This document shows positions 17,957 through 25,990 of a DNA stretch of 64,000 bases, in pieces. Below the pieces are notes generated by a model that did not search any database, had not been told where the DNA came from, and worked only from the letters and a program-made list of their open reading frames with translations. The translations under genes were made by a program, and so were the position numbers. Location of the stretch: contig NZ_BMUC01000001.1 in NCBI RefSeq assembly GCF_014649995.1, forward strand, positions 299,842-363,841, written 5' to 3'. The stretch's first letter is position 1. Each line of letters opens with the position of its first letter. Source of the stretch: Streptomyces griseoflavus (GTDB lineage Bacteria; Actinomycetota; Actinomycetes; Streptomycetales; Streptomycetaceae).

Positions 17957-20536
17957 CTACACCCACGTCCGGGGGCGGTAACGATTGGCACGTTCCACCA
18001 GGTCGATCCTCTCCTCGCCGCTGCGCGCCAGCCGGGCCAGCGTCCGGTACGAACGCTCCAGGCCGAAGCGCAGGCCCCGCTCGTCCAGGCCGCTGCCGAG
18101 CAGCGTCCGTCCCCCGGCGGCGGGAGGGGCGGAACCCTGGCCCCCGGAGAGTACCCAGTCCAGCCCGCAGCCGAGGACCTCGGCCGACAACAACTCGCGC
18201 CGTGCCGGATCCAGACCGTACGCCTCCAGGGCCTCGACCTGCCCCGCGGCGGCGGCCAGGTCGTCCAGGAACGGTACGTCACCGGGGACCGCCGCACGCC
18301 CCCGCAGCCGGGCCCGCACGGCCGCCACCCGGGCGGCCGTGTAGTGGATGGAGGACTCCGGCACCGACTCCAGCGTCCGTACGGCGCCGCTCCGGTCCCC
18401 GGCCGCCAGCCGCACCCGGGCCAGCCCGAACGCGGCACTCACGTAGCTCGGATCGGTCGCCCACACCAGGCGGTAGTACTCGGCCGCGTTGTCCAACTGG
18501 CCCAGCACCTCCGCGCACAGACCCAGCGCCAGCTTCGGCGCGATCTCACCCGGGAAGGCGTCGTAGATCGCGTCGAAGGCGAGCGCGGCGCCCTCGTGGT
18601 CGCCGGTGACCAGCGCGGCCACGCCCCGGTACCAGACCACCCGCCAGTCGTCGGGGTCCCGCTCCTCCAGCGCGCGCAGCGCCTGGAGCGCCGTGGACCG
18701 CTCACCGGTCTCAAGCCGGGCGCGGATCTCGCGCAGCCGGGTCTCCGCCGACGGGGCGGGCGCGGCCGCCAGCGCGTTGATCAGTTCACCCGGCGCGGAC
18801 GTCAACAGGCCCGCGAGGAAACCGGCGTTGGGGTCGGCGGGGTCGACGTGCGGCACCGGGAGCGCGAGGGCCGCGCGGGCACAGTCGACGGGCTTGACGA
18901 CGGCGGGGGGCGCCGCGGCCGGAGCCGGCGGGGGAACGGCGGGAGCACCGCCCGCGGGAGGGAGCGCGGGCCGGCCCCTGCGGGGGCGCGGCGCCCTGGT
19001 GCCCAGACGGGACACGTCCCCGTTCAGCGCCGGGAACAACTCCGCGTCCGTCACCCGCAGTTCCGGCCCGAACAGCGTGGACAGCGCCGGACGGGCCCGG
19101 CCCGACTGGAGCGAGACCACCTCCCGCAGCACACCCGTCAACTGCTCGGTCATCTCCTGCGCGGAGGCGAACCTGCGGGCCGGATCCGGATCGGTGGCAC
19201 GCACCAGCAGCCGGTAGAACGACTCGTACTGCCGGAAGACCTCGATGTTCTCCGGGTCCGGCAGCGAGTCCACGAACACGTTCGTGTACCCCTGGAAGTC
19301 GAACGTGAGGACGGCGAGTGTACGGGCCACCGTGTACAGGTCGGACGCCACCGACGGGCCCGCCTCGGCGACCTCGGGCGCCTGGTAGCCGACCGTGCCG
19401 TAGATGGCCGACTCGTCGTCGTCCATCCGGCGCACCGCGCCCATGTCGATCAGCTTCAGCTGGTCCTCGGTCTGGATCGCGTTGTCGACCTTGAAGTCGC
19501 AGTACAGCAGGTTCCGGCTGTGCAGATGCCCGAGCGCCTCGAGCGCCTCGATGCCGTACGCGCACGCCTGCTCCACCGGCAGCGGGTCACGCCTGCCCTC
19601 CGGTGTGCGGCGGGCGTTGGCGATCTCCTTCAGCGACTTGCCGCCCAGGTACTCCATCACTATGTAGCCGTCGAGGGACCCGGTGCGCTGGTCCAGGTGC
19701 TCCACGAAGTTGTAGATCCGCACGATGTTGGCGTGCTCGATCTCCGCGAGGAAGCGCCGCTCGGAGATCGCCGCCGCCATCGCGTCCTGGTCGCCCGTGT
19801 CCAGCAGGCCCTTGAGGACCACCCAGCGGTCCGACACCGCCCGGTCCACGGCGAGGTAGATCCAGCCCAGACCGCCGTGCGCCAGACAGCCGACCACCTC
19901 GTACTGCCCGTGCACCACGTCCCCGGAACGCAGCTTCGGCACGAACGAGTAGGGGTGACCGCACTTGGTGCAGAATCCCTCCGTGCGCCCCGGTCTGCCG
20001 CTGCGGGCCCGGCCCACCGCCGCCCCGCAGTCCGAACGCGAGCAGAACCGCTTCCGCTCGGGCACCTCCGGGTCGTCCAGCACCATCCCGCGCGGATCGG
20101 GACGCGGGATCGGCGGCACCTGCACCAGCCCGGCACCCAGACGGCCCCGGGTGGCGGAGCCGGTGCCCGCGCCGGAACTGCGCACCGACACCGAGCGGCT
20201 CGAGGCCCGGCCCGACAGCGAACGGGAGAGCCGGCCGGAGACCGAGCGCCGGGACTTCGACGACTGCGACGACGTGCGCGAGCTGCGGCTGCTGCGGCCG
20301 CTCCGGTCGCTGCCGGACCGTCCGCTGCCCGACGAGCCGCGCGAGTCGCGGCCGCCCGCCGTGATGCCCGTCGGAGGCGAGGCCACCAGGCCCGTCGGCG
20401 ACACCACCGGGGCGAGACCGCACGTGTCGCAGTACAGCTCGCCGCCGCCCACGTCCTCGTACGCGCCCCCGCACTCGGGGCGCTGACAGGCGTGCGGCGC
20501 CTGGACGGCCCCCGGCTCCCGCTGCGGCTCGCTCAT
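17957..20536 (-). CDS. pknG: PknG-type Ser/Thr protein kinase
   Basis: 859 residues, no membrane segment. N-terminal zinc ribbon (Cys17/22/36/39), then a Ser/Arg-rich linker (about 63-120), a second rubredoxin-like Cys pair region (Cys165, 170, 189, 192), a kinase domain (about 210-480) and a helical TPR-type C-terminal half. Kinase residues: Lys242 in VVLKG, catalytic Asp347 in YCDFKVDN, Asp364 in LIDMG, and GTVGYQAPE. The YCD and DMG variants, the rubredoxin element and the TPR tail are those of PknG, which in actinobacteria phosphorylates FHA proteins to control 2-oxoglutarate metabolism. The extra N-terminal ribbon and the SR linker are not in mycobacterial PknG. ATG 20536 is preceded by GGGGGAGG. 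Confidence 0.92.
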   Translation of the reverse strand: MSEPQREPGAVQAPHACQRPECGGAYEDVGGGELYCDTCGLAPVVSPTGLVASPPTGITAGGRDSRGSSGSGRSGSDRSGRSSRSSRTSSQSSKSRRSVSGRLSRSLSGRASSRSVSVRSSGAGTGSATRGRLGAGLVQVPPIPRPDPRGMVLDDPEVPERKRFCSRSDCGAAVGRARSGRPGRTEGFCTKCGHPYSFVPKLRSGDVVHGQYEVVGCLAHGGLGWIYLAVDRAVSDRWVVLKGLLDTGDQDAMAAAISERRFLAEIEHANIVRIYNFVEHLDQRTGSLDGYIVMEYLGGKSLKEIANARRTPEGRRDPLPVEQACAYGIEALEALGHLHSRNLLYCDFKVDNAIQTEDQLKLIDMGAVRRMDDDESAIYGTVGYQAPEVAEAGPSVASDLYTVARTLAVLTFDFQGYTNVFVDSLPDPENIEVFRQYESFYRLLVRATDPDPARRFASAQEMTEQLTGVLREVVSLQSGRARPALSTLFGPELRVTDAELFPALNGDVSRLGTRAPRPRRGRPALPPAGGAPAVPPPAPAAAPPAVVKPVDCARAALALPVPHVDPADPNAGFLAGLLTSAPGELINALAAAPAPSAETRLREIRARLETGERSTALQALRALEERDPDDWRVVWYRGVAALVTGDHEGAALAFDAIYDAFPGEIAPKLALGLCAEVLGQLDNAAEYYRLVWATDPSYVSAAFGLARVRLAAGDRSGAVRTLESVPESSIHYTAARVAAVRARLRGRAAVPGDVPFLDDLAAAAGQVEALEAYGLDPARRELLSAEVLGCGLDWVLSGGQGSAPPAAGGRTLLGSGLDERGLRFGLERSYRTLARLARSGEERIDLVERANRYRPRTWV

Positions 20537-20558
20537 GACCCCGCCTCCCCCTGCTCGC

Positions 20559-21893
20559 TCATGCGCCCGGCCCCCTCCGGTCCTCCGGCCCGCCCTGACC
20601 CGGCACCCGGGGGGTGCCGCCGAGCAGTTCCGCGGCCGCCTGCTGGTAGCGCAGCACCGCCTGCTCGGCGGCGCGGAGGTCGCAGGGCGCGCTCCACAGC
20701 ATGCGGCGCGCCTTCTCGTACCGCTCCACCAGCAGGGAGTCCTCCGCGAGACCGTACCGGGCCACCTTCGCCTTGTACGCGTCCAGCCGGCCGCGCAGTT
20801 CCGCACGGACCGCCAGCGGTGCCGTCACCGCCGTCAACGACTCGCGGGCACGCAGCAGTTCGTCCTCCGCCTTCCGCTCCAGCGACTCCAGCAGCGGGGA
20901 CAGGCGGTGCCACTGGGCGTGCCGGCGGTACTCGGCCGCCGTCGACAACTGCTCCTGGAGCGCCGTCGGCGGCCCGCTCACCACCGGCACCTCCGTCGCC
21001 GCGATCTTCGCCAGCACCTCGCCGCGCGCGGTGCGCGCCTCGGCGAGGGTGCGGTCGGCGCGGGACAGCACGTCACGCAGCCGCACGATGCGCGTCTCCG
21101 CGTCCTGCCGGACCGTCAGCACGGCGTCGATCTCACGGCGCACGTCCTCCAGCGCGCGCGCCTCGCGGTCGTAGACCGTGGTGTCCGGCCTGCCGCCGCC
21201 CGGCGCCGAACTGCCCTCCGCCGGCCTCCAGAACGCCAGCGGGTCGGACACCACCTGCTCGCGCAGCTTCGTCAGGGTGCGGGTGATCCGCTCCAGGTCG
21301 TCGCCCGCCGGATGCTCACCCGGGCGCACCCCGACCGAGTGCGCGAGCCGGCTCGTGCGATGCAGCTCGGCGGCCAGGAGATCGATGCGGGCGGGCAGCG
21401 CCGACCACACCGCGTCCGCGGCCACCACCATGTCCAGCGAGGACGCGTACAGCTCGTTCATGCGGTCGACGAGGGTCGCGAGGGAGTAGCGCTCGCTGAG
21501 CCTGCCGGGGGCTCCGTTCAGGGCGGGCGTGCCCGCCGTCGCCGACACGCTGCCCGCCAGCGTCACCGGCTCGCCGCGCAGCAGCTCCGTCAGCTCCACC
21601 AGGTCCTCGCGGCTGGACCAGCGGCGGCGGGAACGGATGTCCCGGGCGGTGCGCAGGGCGTCCGTGTACGCGTCGAAGCAGGTCCACAGCAGCGTGATCG
21701 CCGCCTCCGCGGCCTTCCAGCGCTCGGCGGTGAGCCCGGTGAGCCGCGCGCCCTCCAGGAGTCTGCGGCCCGCGTGGTCCTGCAGGGCGAGGAGCGAGGT
21801 CTCGATCGCCTCGTGCTCCGCGCCGAGCCGCGCCAGCGCACGGTCCACCTCGTCCCGGTCCAGCACCGGCCCGGTGGGATCCGTGTCGGCCAT
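20559..21893 (-). CDS. Coiled-coil protein of unknown function in the kinase cluster
   Basis: 444 residues, almost entirely helical with many Glu/Arg/Leu heptads (for example around 245-300 and 310-420), no membrane segment and no signal peptide. I recognise no domain. It lies between the GlnH-like and PknG-type genes, where mycobacteria have no gene, 22 bases upstream of the kinase start and after a 140-base G-rich spacer. It may connect the membrane sensor to the kinase, but this is inference from position only. ATG 21893 is preceded by AGAGGTGATCG, a reasonable ribosome site. Confidence 0.8.
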   Translation of the reverse strand: MADTDPTGPVLDRDEVDRALARLGAEHEAIETSLLALQDHAGRRLLEGARLTGLTAERWKAAEAAITLLWTCFDAYTDALRTARDIRSRRRWSSREDLVELTELLRGEPVTLAGSVSATAGTPALNGAPGRLSERYSLATLVDRMNELYASSLDMVVAADAVWSALPARIDLLAAELHRTSRLAHSVGVRPGEHPAGDDLERITRTLTKLREQVVSDPLAFWRPAEGSSAPGGGRPDTTVYDREARALEDVRREIDAVLTVRQDAETRIVRLRDVLSRADRTLAEARTARGEVLAKIAATEVPVVSGPPTALQEQLSTAAEYRRHAQWHRLSPLLESLERKAEDELLRARESLTAVTAPLAVRAELRGRLDAYKAKVARYGLAEDSLLVERYEKARRMLWSAPCDLRAAEQAVLRYQQAAAELLGGTPRVPGQGGPEDRRGPGA

Positions 21894-21904
21894 CGATCAC
21901 CTCT

Positions 21905-22033
21905 CGCTGCGGAGTTGTCGGGGGTGGGGTGGGGCGGGGTGGTGCGGGGTCGGGGTTGGCGGGAGGTAGGGGGAGGTGGGGTGGGGTGAGGTGCCGGTTC
22001 GTGGGTGGTGGGTGGTGGGTGGTGGGCTGTGGG
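21905..22033. other. Strongly G-rich spacer with G-quadruplex potential (template strand)
   Basis: Nearly the whole spacer on the + strand consists of runs of three to five G separated by one to three bases (TGGGGTGGGGCGGGG, GTGGGTGGTGGGTGGTGGG). The flanking genes run leftward, so the G-runs are on the template strand and the mRNA is C-rich. At least four adjacent G-runs meet the usual G3+N1-7 quadruplex rule several times. Confidence 0.7.
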
Positions 22034-23077
22034 TCAGCTCTTGCGCAGGTACTCGGGGGCCGGGGGCTTCGACGCGGCGGAGTCCCGGCCCAGTGTCGCC
22101 GCCAGCCAGTTCGCGTACGAGGACTCCCAGCCGTTCGCGGTGTCCCCGCGGAAGTCCACCAGGATCTGGTTGACCCGGCGGACCAGATCGTCCGCGTCCT
22201 TCTTCATCGCCACGCCGTAGTACTCGGTCGTAAAGGCCGCGCCCTTGAGTTCCACCGTCGGATCCTGCGCGGCCTGGCTGGCCGCGAGCGCCCCGTCCGT
22301 GACCACCGCGTCCACCTCGCCGAGCTGCAGACGCACCAGGCAGTCGAGCTGGTTGGGGACCGTCGTGCGGATGTCGGCCGACTTCGGGAGCCGGCCCTCC
22401 TCCCGGTCCGCCTCCAGCGTCGAGTACGCGGTGGAACCCGTCGCCGTGCATATCTCCCGGTCCGCCAGACTCCCGTCGTACCCGGTGACCGGCGAGGACT
22501 TCGGGGCCAGGACCTGCTGGCCCGTCTTGAAGTACGGCGCGGAGAACGCCACGTCCCGCACGCGCGCGCAGTTGATCGTCATCGTCCGGACCACCATGTC
22601 GACCCGGCCGGCCTGGATCGCCGGGATGCGCTGGTCCGTCGGGATCGCCTTGAACTGCACCGCGTCACGGTCGCCGAGAATGTCCTCGGCGATGCGGTGC
22701 ACCAAGTCGATGTCGAAACCCTCGAGCCGGCCGCTCTCCCCGCTGTTGGGGTCCCGGTAGCCCCAGCGGTAGCTGTTCTGGTCCACACCGACGACCAGCT
22801 TGCGCTTCTCGCCCTGGCGGCTCTTGATCGCCGCGATCGTGGGACCGTCGGCGGCGGAGGGAGGCAGGGTCTGCTTCTCCGGGGCCGTGCACTCCTCGTC
22901 GGCCTGCGCCCGCTCGGCGTGGGAGACGGCCTCGCCGGAGGTCCTCGCCGGGGTACGGCCCTGCGAGCCGGTGCAGGTCAGGACGAGAGCGAAGACCAGG
23001 GCCAGCACGCAGGCCGTCGCCATCGCGCCCACCCCGCCCCAGCCCTTGGGGCGGGTCCGCGGGTGCGGTGCGGTCAT
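22034..23077 (-). CDS. glnH: GlnH-like amino-acid-binding lipoprotein
   Basis: Extracytoplasmic solute-binding protein, 347 residues from ATG 23077, which has AGGAGG eight bases upstream; an earlier ATG at 23134 overlaps the glnX stop in ATGA and is also possible. The N-terminus is a signal peptide ending in LVLTC, a near lipobox, followed by a linker. The rest is a family 3 binding protein: LVVGVDQNSYRWGYRD, GFDIDLVHRIAEDI, and VDMVVRTMTI. In mycobacteria GlnH binds Glu/Asp and signals through GlnX to PknG. No transport permease or ATPase is encoded here, which fits a sensor rather than an importer. Two Cys (in TINCAR and REICTA) may form a disulfide. Confidence 0.88.
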   Translation of the reverse strand: MTAPHPRTRPKGWGGVGAMATACVLALVFALVLTCTGSQGRTPARTSGEAVSHAERAQADEECTAPEKQTLPPSAADGPTIAAIKSRQGEKRKLVVGVDQNSYRWGYRDPNSGESGRLEGFDIDLVHRIAEDILGDRDAVQFKAIPTDQRIPAIQAGRVDMVVRTMTINCARVRDVAFSAPYFKTGQQVLAPKSSPVTGYDGSLADREICTATGSTAYSTLEADREEGRLPKSADIRTTVPNQLDCLVRLQLGEVDAVVTDGALAASQAAQDPTVELKGAAFTTEYYGVAMKKDADDLVRRVNQILVDFRGDTANGWESSYANWLAATLGRDSAASKPPAPEYLRKS

Positions 23078-23130
23078 CCTCGTCGCCTCCTTCGGCCCGA
23101 ACACCCCCTGCGGGTCCGGCACGCGGGTGT

Positions 23131-24567
23131 TCATCGGTACTCCGACAGCCTGCGGCCGATGCCCAGGAGCGCGCCGGCCGCGCCCAGCACCGCGCAGGCC
23201 GCCGCGCCGAGCGGCAGGCCCGTCAGCGCGTCCCTGCCGTCGCCCGCCGCCTGCTTGAACTCCGTCTCCTCGTGGGCCAGCGCCGCGGCCAGGTTCTTGT
23301 CGACGCTGTCGAAGCACTCGCCCGTCGCGCCCTCGGCGCCGATCACCATGTCCAGCGCCTGCTGGTAGTTGCCGTTCTCGTCCTGCTCGCGCGCGGCCGC
23401 GTGACGCTTCTTCCACTCGGTCATGTCGCTCACCGCCGACGTGACCGGCTTCGCGCCGCTGTCGTCGTCCGCGAGCCGCTCGGCGCGGGCCAGACCCTTG
23501 GCGAGGGTGTCGATGTCCCGCCCGAAGTCGTAGTCGTACGCGTCGAACGTCTCCTCGCCCACCTTCTTCGTCTCCGCGCCGCGCGCCACCAGGGTGAGGT
23601 TCTCGTTGCCCCGCGCCTTCAGCGAGGCGATGCGGGCGTCGTGCAGGACGTTGAGGGAGCGGACCCCGTGGTCGTAGGAGTCGTTCAGGTGCGAGCGGGC
23701 CAGGGTGTGGCCGGCCGTCAGCCAGAGCAGCACCACGGCGGCGGTCGTCGTCGCCGCGACCAGGCCGTGGTTGAGCACGCGGTTGGTGCGCAGGTAGTTG
23801 CGGCGCTGGGCCCAGGCGAGGGCGGCGAGCGCGAGGACGCCGAGGGCGATCGCGGGCCAGGGGTACGGGGTCGCGTCCGCGTAGTCGGAGCGCAGGCGCT
23901 GGTTCTCCGTGGTGTACAGCTCCTCCGCCGCCGGGAGCATCTCCTGTTGCATCTTCTCGTTCGCGTACCGCAGGTAGGCGCCGCCCACGGGGTAGCCCTG
24001 GCGGTTGTACGTGCGGGCGCGTTCCACCAGGCCCTTGTACTCCGGGAGCAGGCGGTTGAGTTCGGCGATCGTCTTCGCGGAGGACGAGCCGGGTTCCGAG
24101 TTGGCCGCGGCGTTGACGAGTTTGGCGGCGGCGGTGCGGATGTCCTTCTCGTAGCGGTCCCGTGAGGCGGCGGTCTCCTGCCCGCCGGCCAGGAAGCCGC
24201 TGGACGCCGCGGTGTTCGCGTCCGCGAGGGAGCGGTAGATGTCGGCGGCGTCGGAGGTGAGGGGCTGGCTGCTGGTGAGGACGTCGTCGGCGGCCGCGGC
24301 CCGGTCGGTCATCTGCCAGGCCGTCACCGCGCCGAACGCGAGGACGAGGGCGGCCAGGACCGCGCCGATGACGCGCAGGCGGCCGGGCTCGGTGGTGGCG
24401 GCCTTGCGGAGGCGGTCGACGCCCTCGGCGAAGGCGGTGCGGCGGGCGGGTGGTGGGGCGGCGGGGCTGGGGGCGGCCGGGGGTGCGGGGGTGCGCTGCG
24501 GTGGTACGGCCGGAAGCCCGGGCGCGGCGTTGCCGGGTGGCGCCGGGCTGTGCGGCGTGTGTGTCAC
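23131..24567 (-). CDS. glnX: GlnX-like four-segment membrane protein
   Basis: 478 residues. A Pro/Ala-rich cytosolic N-terminus (1-64), then membrane segments near 67-86, 240-257, 270-292 and 450-470, with two helical extracytoplasmic regions (about 90-235 and 295-445). This is the shape described for GlnX, the mycobacterial membrane partner that links GlnH to PknG, and the gene order glnX-glnH-pknG is kept apart from one inserted gene. It is the promoter-proximal gene of the cluster. Start is GTG with GGGGGAGG five bases upstream. Sequence identity to GlnX cannot be measured here; the call rests on topology and context. Confidence 0.78.
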   Translation of the reverse strand: MTHTPHSPAPPGNAAPGLPAVPPQRTPAPPAAPSPAAPPPARRTAFAEGVDRLRKAATTEPGRLRVIGAVLAALVLAFGAVTAWQMTDRAAAADDVLTSSQPLTSDAADIYRSLADANTAASSGFLAGGQETAASRDRYEKDIRTAAAKLVNAAANSEPGSSSAKTIAELNRLLPEYKGLVERARTYNRQGYPVGGAYLRYANEKMQQEMLPAAEELYTTENQRLRSDYADATPYPWPAIALGVLALAALAWAQRRNYLRTNRVLNHGLVAATTTAAVVLLWLTAGHTLARSHLNDSYDHGVRSLNVLHDARIASLKARGNENLTLVARGAETKKVGEETFDAYDYDFGRDIDTLAKGLARAERLADDDSGAKPVTSAVSDMTEWKKRHAAAREQDENGNYQQALDMVIGAEGATGECFDSVDKNLAAALAHEETEFKQAAGDGRDALTGLPLGAAACAVLGAAGALLGIGRRLSEYR

Positions 24568-25018
24568 TTGACCTCCCCCATGGTCCGCTCCGCGGCCAGT
24601 ATCGCCGTCGGGGCTGACATATGCACCGGCCTTGGCACGATCTTGATCCGATTGCAGCCCGATTGCCGGAAATTCCGCCCCACGCCGTCCACGCCCTGCC
24701 CAGGAACACGCCCGGGGGCTGCGGTTCGGTTCCAGGCGCCGGGTGGGGGGTGGATGCCTGCGGCGCCGCTGTCACCGTCCCGTGCGGTGCCCGGCTTCCC
24801 GTCCTCCGCGGGCAGTCGTGCCGCAGGGCGGCACGGGTGGGCGCGACGGCACCCCGTGAGCGCCGGGTTACGCAACGCCCCCCCGGCCCGCACCCACGCC
24901 GGGCAGCAGTGCGGTGCGGGGTCGCGGGAACCCCCCGCCGGGCGCCCGGAATGTGCCGGGAGGCACACCCGTGGCGCCCGGCCACCGGACAACGCGCGCG
25001 GGTGCGTGACCCGGCCCC
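24568..25018. other. Intergenic region upstream of the kinase cluster
   Basis: No convincing gene. The part nearest glnX (24600-24690) is clearly less GC-rich than its surroundings and contains CATATG and AATTCC stretches, so it probably holds the promoter for the leftward cluster; I cannot pick a -35/-10 pair with confidence. The rest contains short hairpins (for example GTGGC/GCCAC near 24971) that may end the upstream amino-sugar operon. Confidence 0.5.
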
Positions 25019-25990
25019 CTACCCCTCGTAATGCCCGCGCAAGCGACGGTGCGCGGACGCCGGTGCCGCCAACCCGTCCAGCCCCAGCAGGCCCGCCCCC
25101 AGCACGGGACTCGCCGTGACCACCCGGGCTGCCGCCTTCGGTGCCCGCTCGGCGAGGAGTTCGTGGACGCGGTCGTCCAGCAGGGGGTGCCGCGCCGCCA
25201 GCACACTCCCGCCCAGCACCACGGGCGTCTCCTCGTCGAGCAGGGACAGCCGCGTCAGCGTGACCACCGCCATCACGACGATCTCCTCGGCCTGCCGTTC
25301 GACGATCGCCCGCGCGACTTCGTCGCCGCCGGCCGCCGTCGCGAACAGCACCGGGGTCAACTCGTGCCGGCGGGCCCGCGGCAGGTGCTCCAGGTGCAGT
25401 GCCTCGATCAGCTCGGGCATGCCGGACAGCCCGAAGTGCGACGGAAGCGTGTCCGTCAGGGCCGTGGGCCCGCCGCGGCCGTCCGACGCGCGGGCCGCGT
25501 GCCACAGCGCCTCCTCCGCCAGCGCCCAACCCCCGCCCCAGTCACCGGAGATGCGCCCGATCGCCGGGAAGCGTGCGGTACGCCCGTCGGGGCGCATGCC
25601 CACGCAGTTGATGCCCGCGCCGCAGACGACGGCCACCCCCCGCGGCTCGTCGACCCCGGCCCGCAGGATCGCGAACGTGTCGTTGCGCACCTCGACGGTC
25701 CGGCCCCAGCCGCACGCGGCCAGTGCCGCCGTCAGCTGCTCCTCCTCGACGGGCAGGTCGGCGTTGGCCAGGCAGGCCGAGACACGCAGGACGGTCGTGG
25801 TGCCGGCGTCGGCGAGGGCCCGGGTGACGGTCTCGGTGAGGGTGTCCATCGCGGTGTCCAGACCCACCGCCGGGGGTCGGAAGCCCTCCCCGCGGGCCGT
25901 CGCCAGCACCGCCCCGTCGGACCCGATCACCGCCACGTCCGTCTTGCTGTTGCCGGCGTCCACGGCGAGGACGCCCGCGGTCAGGCCCAC
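25019..25990 (-). CDS. N-acetylglucosamine kinase-like BadF/BadG-family sugar kinase
   Basis: 323 residues from GTG 25990. The phosphate-binding motif DAGNSKTDVAV at the N-terminus, VCGAGINCVG in the middle and VVLGGSVLAA near the end are those of the BadF/BadG/BcrA/BcrD ATPase family, whose eukaryotic-type members phosphorylate N-acetylglucosamine. It overlaps the end of the GH4 gene by ten bases, so it is coupled to it. In this operon it would phosphorylate a sugar released or imported together with the GH4 substrate; GlcNAc or glucosamine is the best guess. Confidence 0.83.
   Translation of the reverse strand: MGLTAGVLAVDAGNSKTDVAVIGSDGAVLATARGEGFRPPAVGLDTAMDTLTETVTRALADAGTTTVLRVSACLANADLPVEEEQLTAALAACGWGRTVEVRNDTFAILRAGVDEPRGVAVVCGAGINCVGMRPDGRTARFPAIGRISGDWGGGWALAEEALWHAARASDGRGGPTALTDTLPSHFGLSGMPELIEALHLEHLPRARRHELTPVLFATAAGGDEVARAIVERQAEEIVVMAVVTLTRLSLLDEETPVVLGGSVLAARHPLLDDRVHELLAERAPKAAARVVTASPVLGAGLLGLDGLAAPASAHRRLRGHYEG

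Noticed and set aside
16346-21286. Very long open frame (over 1600 codons) on the + strand
   Set aside because: It mirrors the codons of the PP2C and kinase genes on the other strand; Arg/Gly/His-rich translation without domains. High GC makes such shadow frames common.
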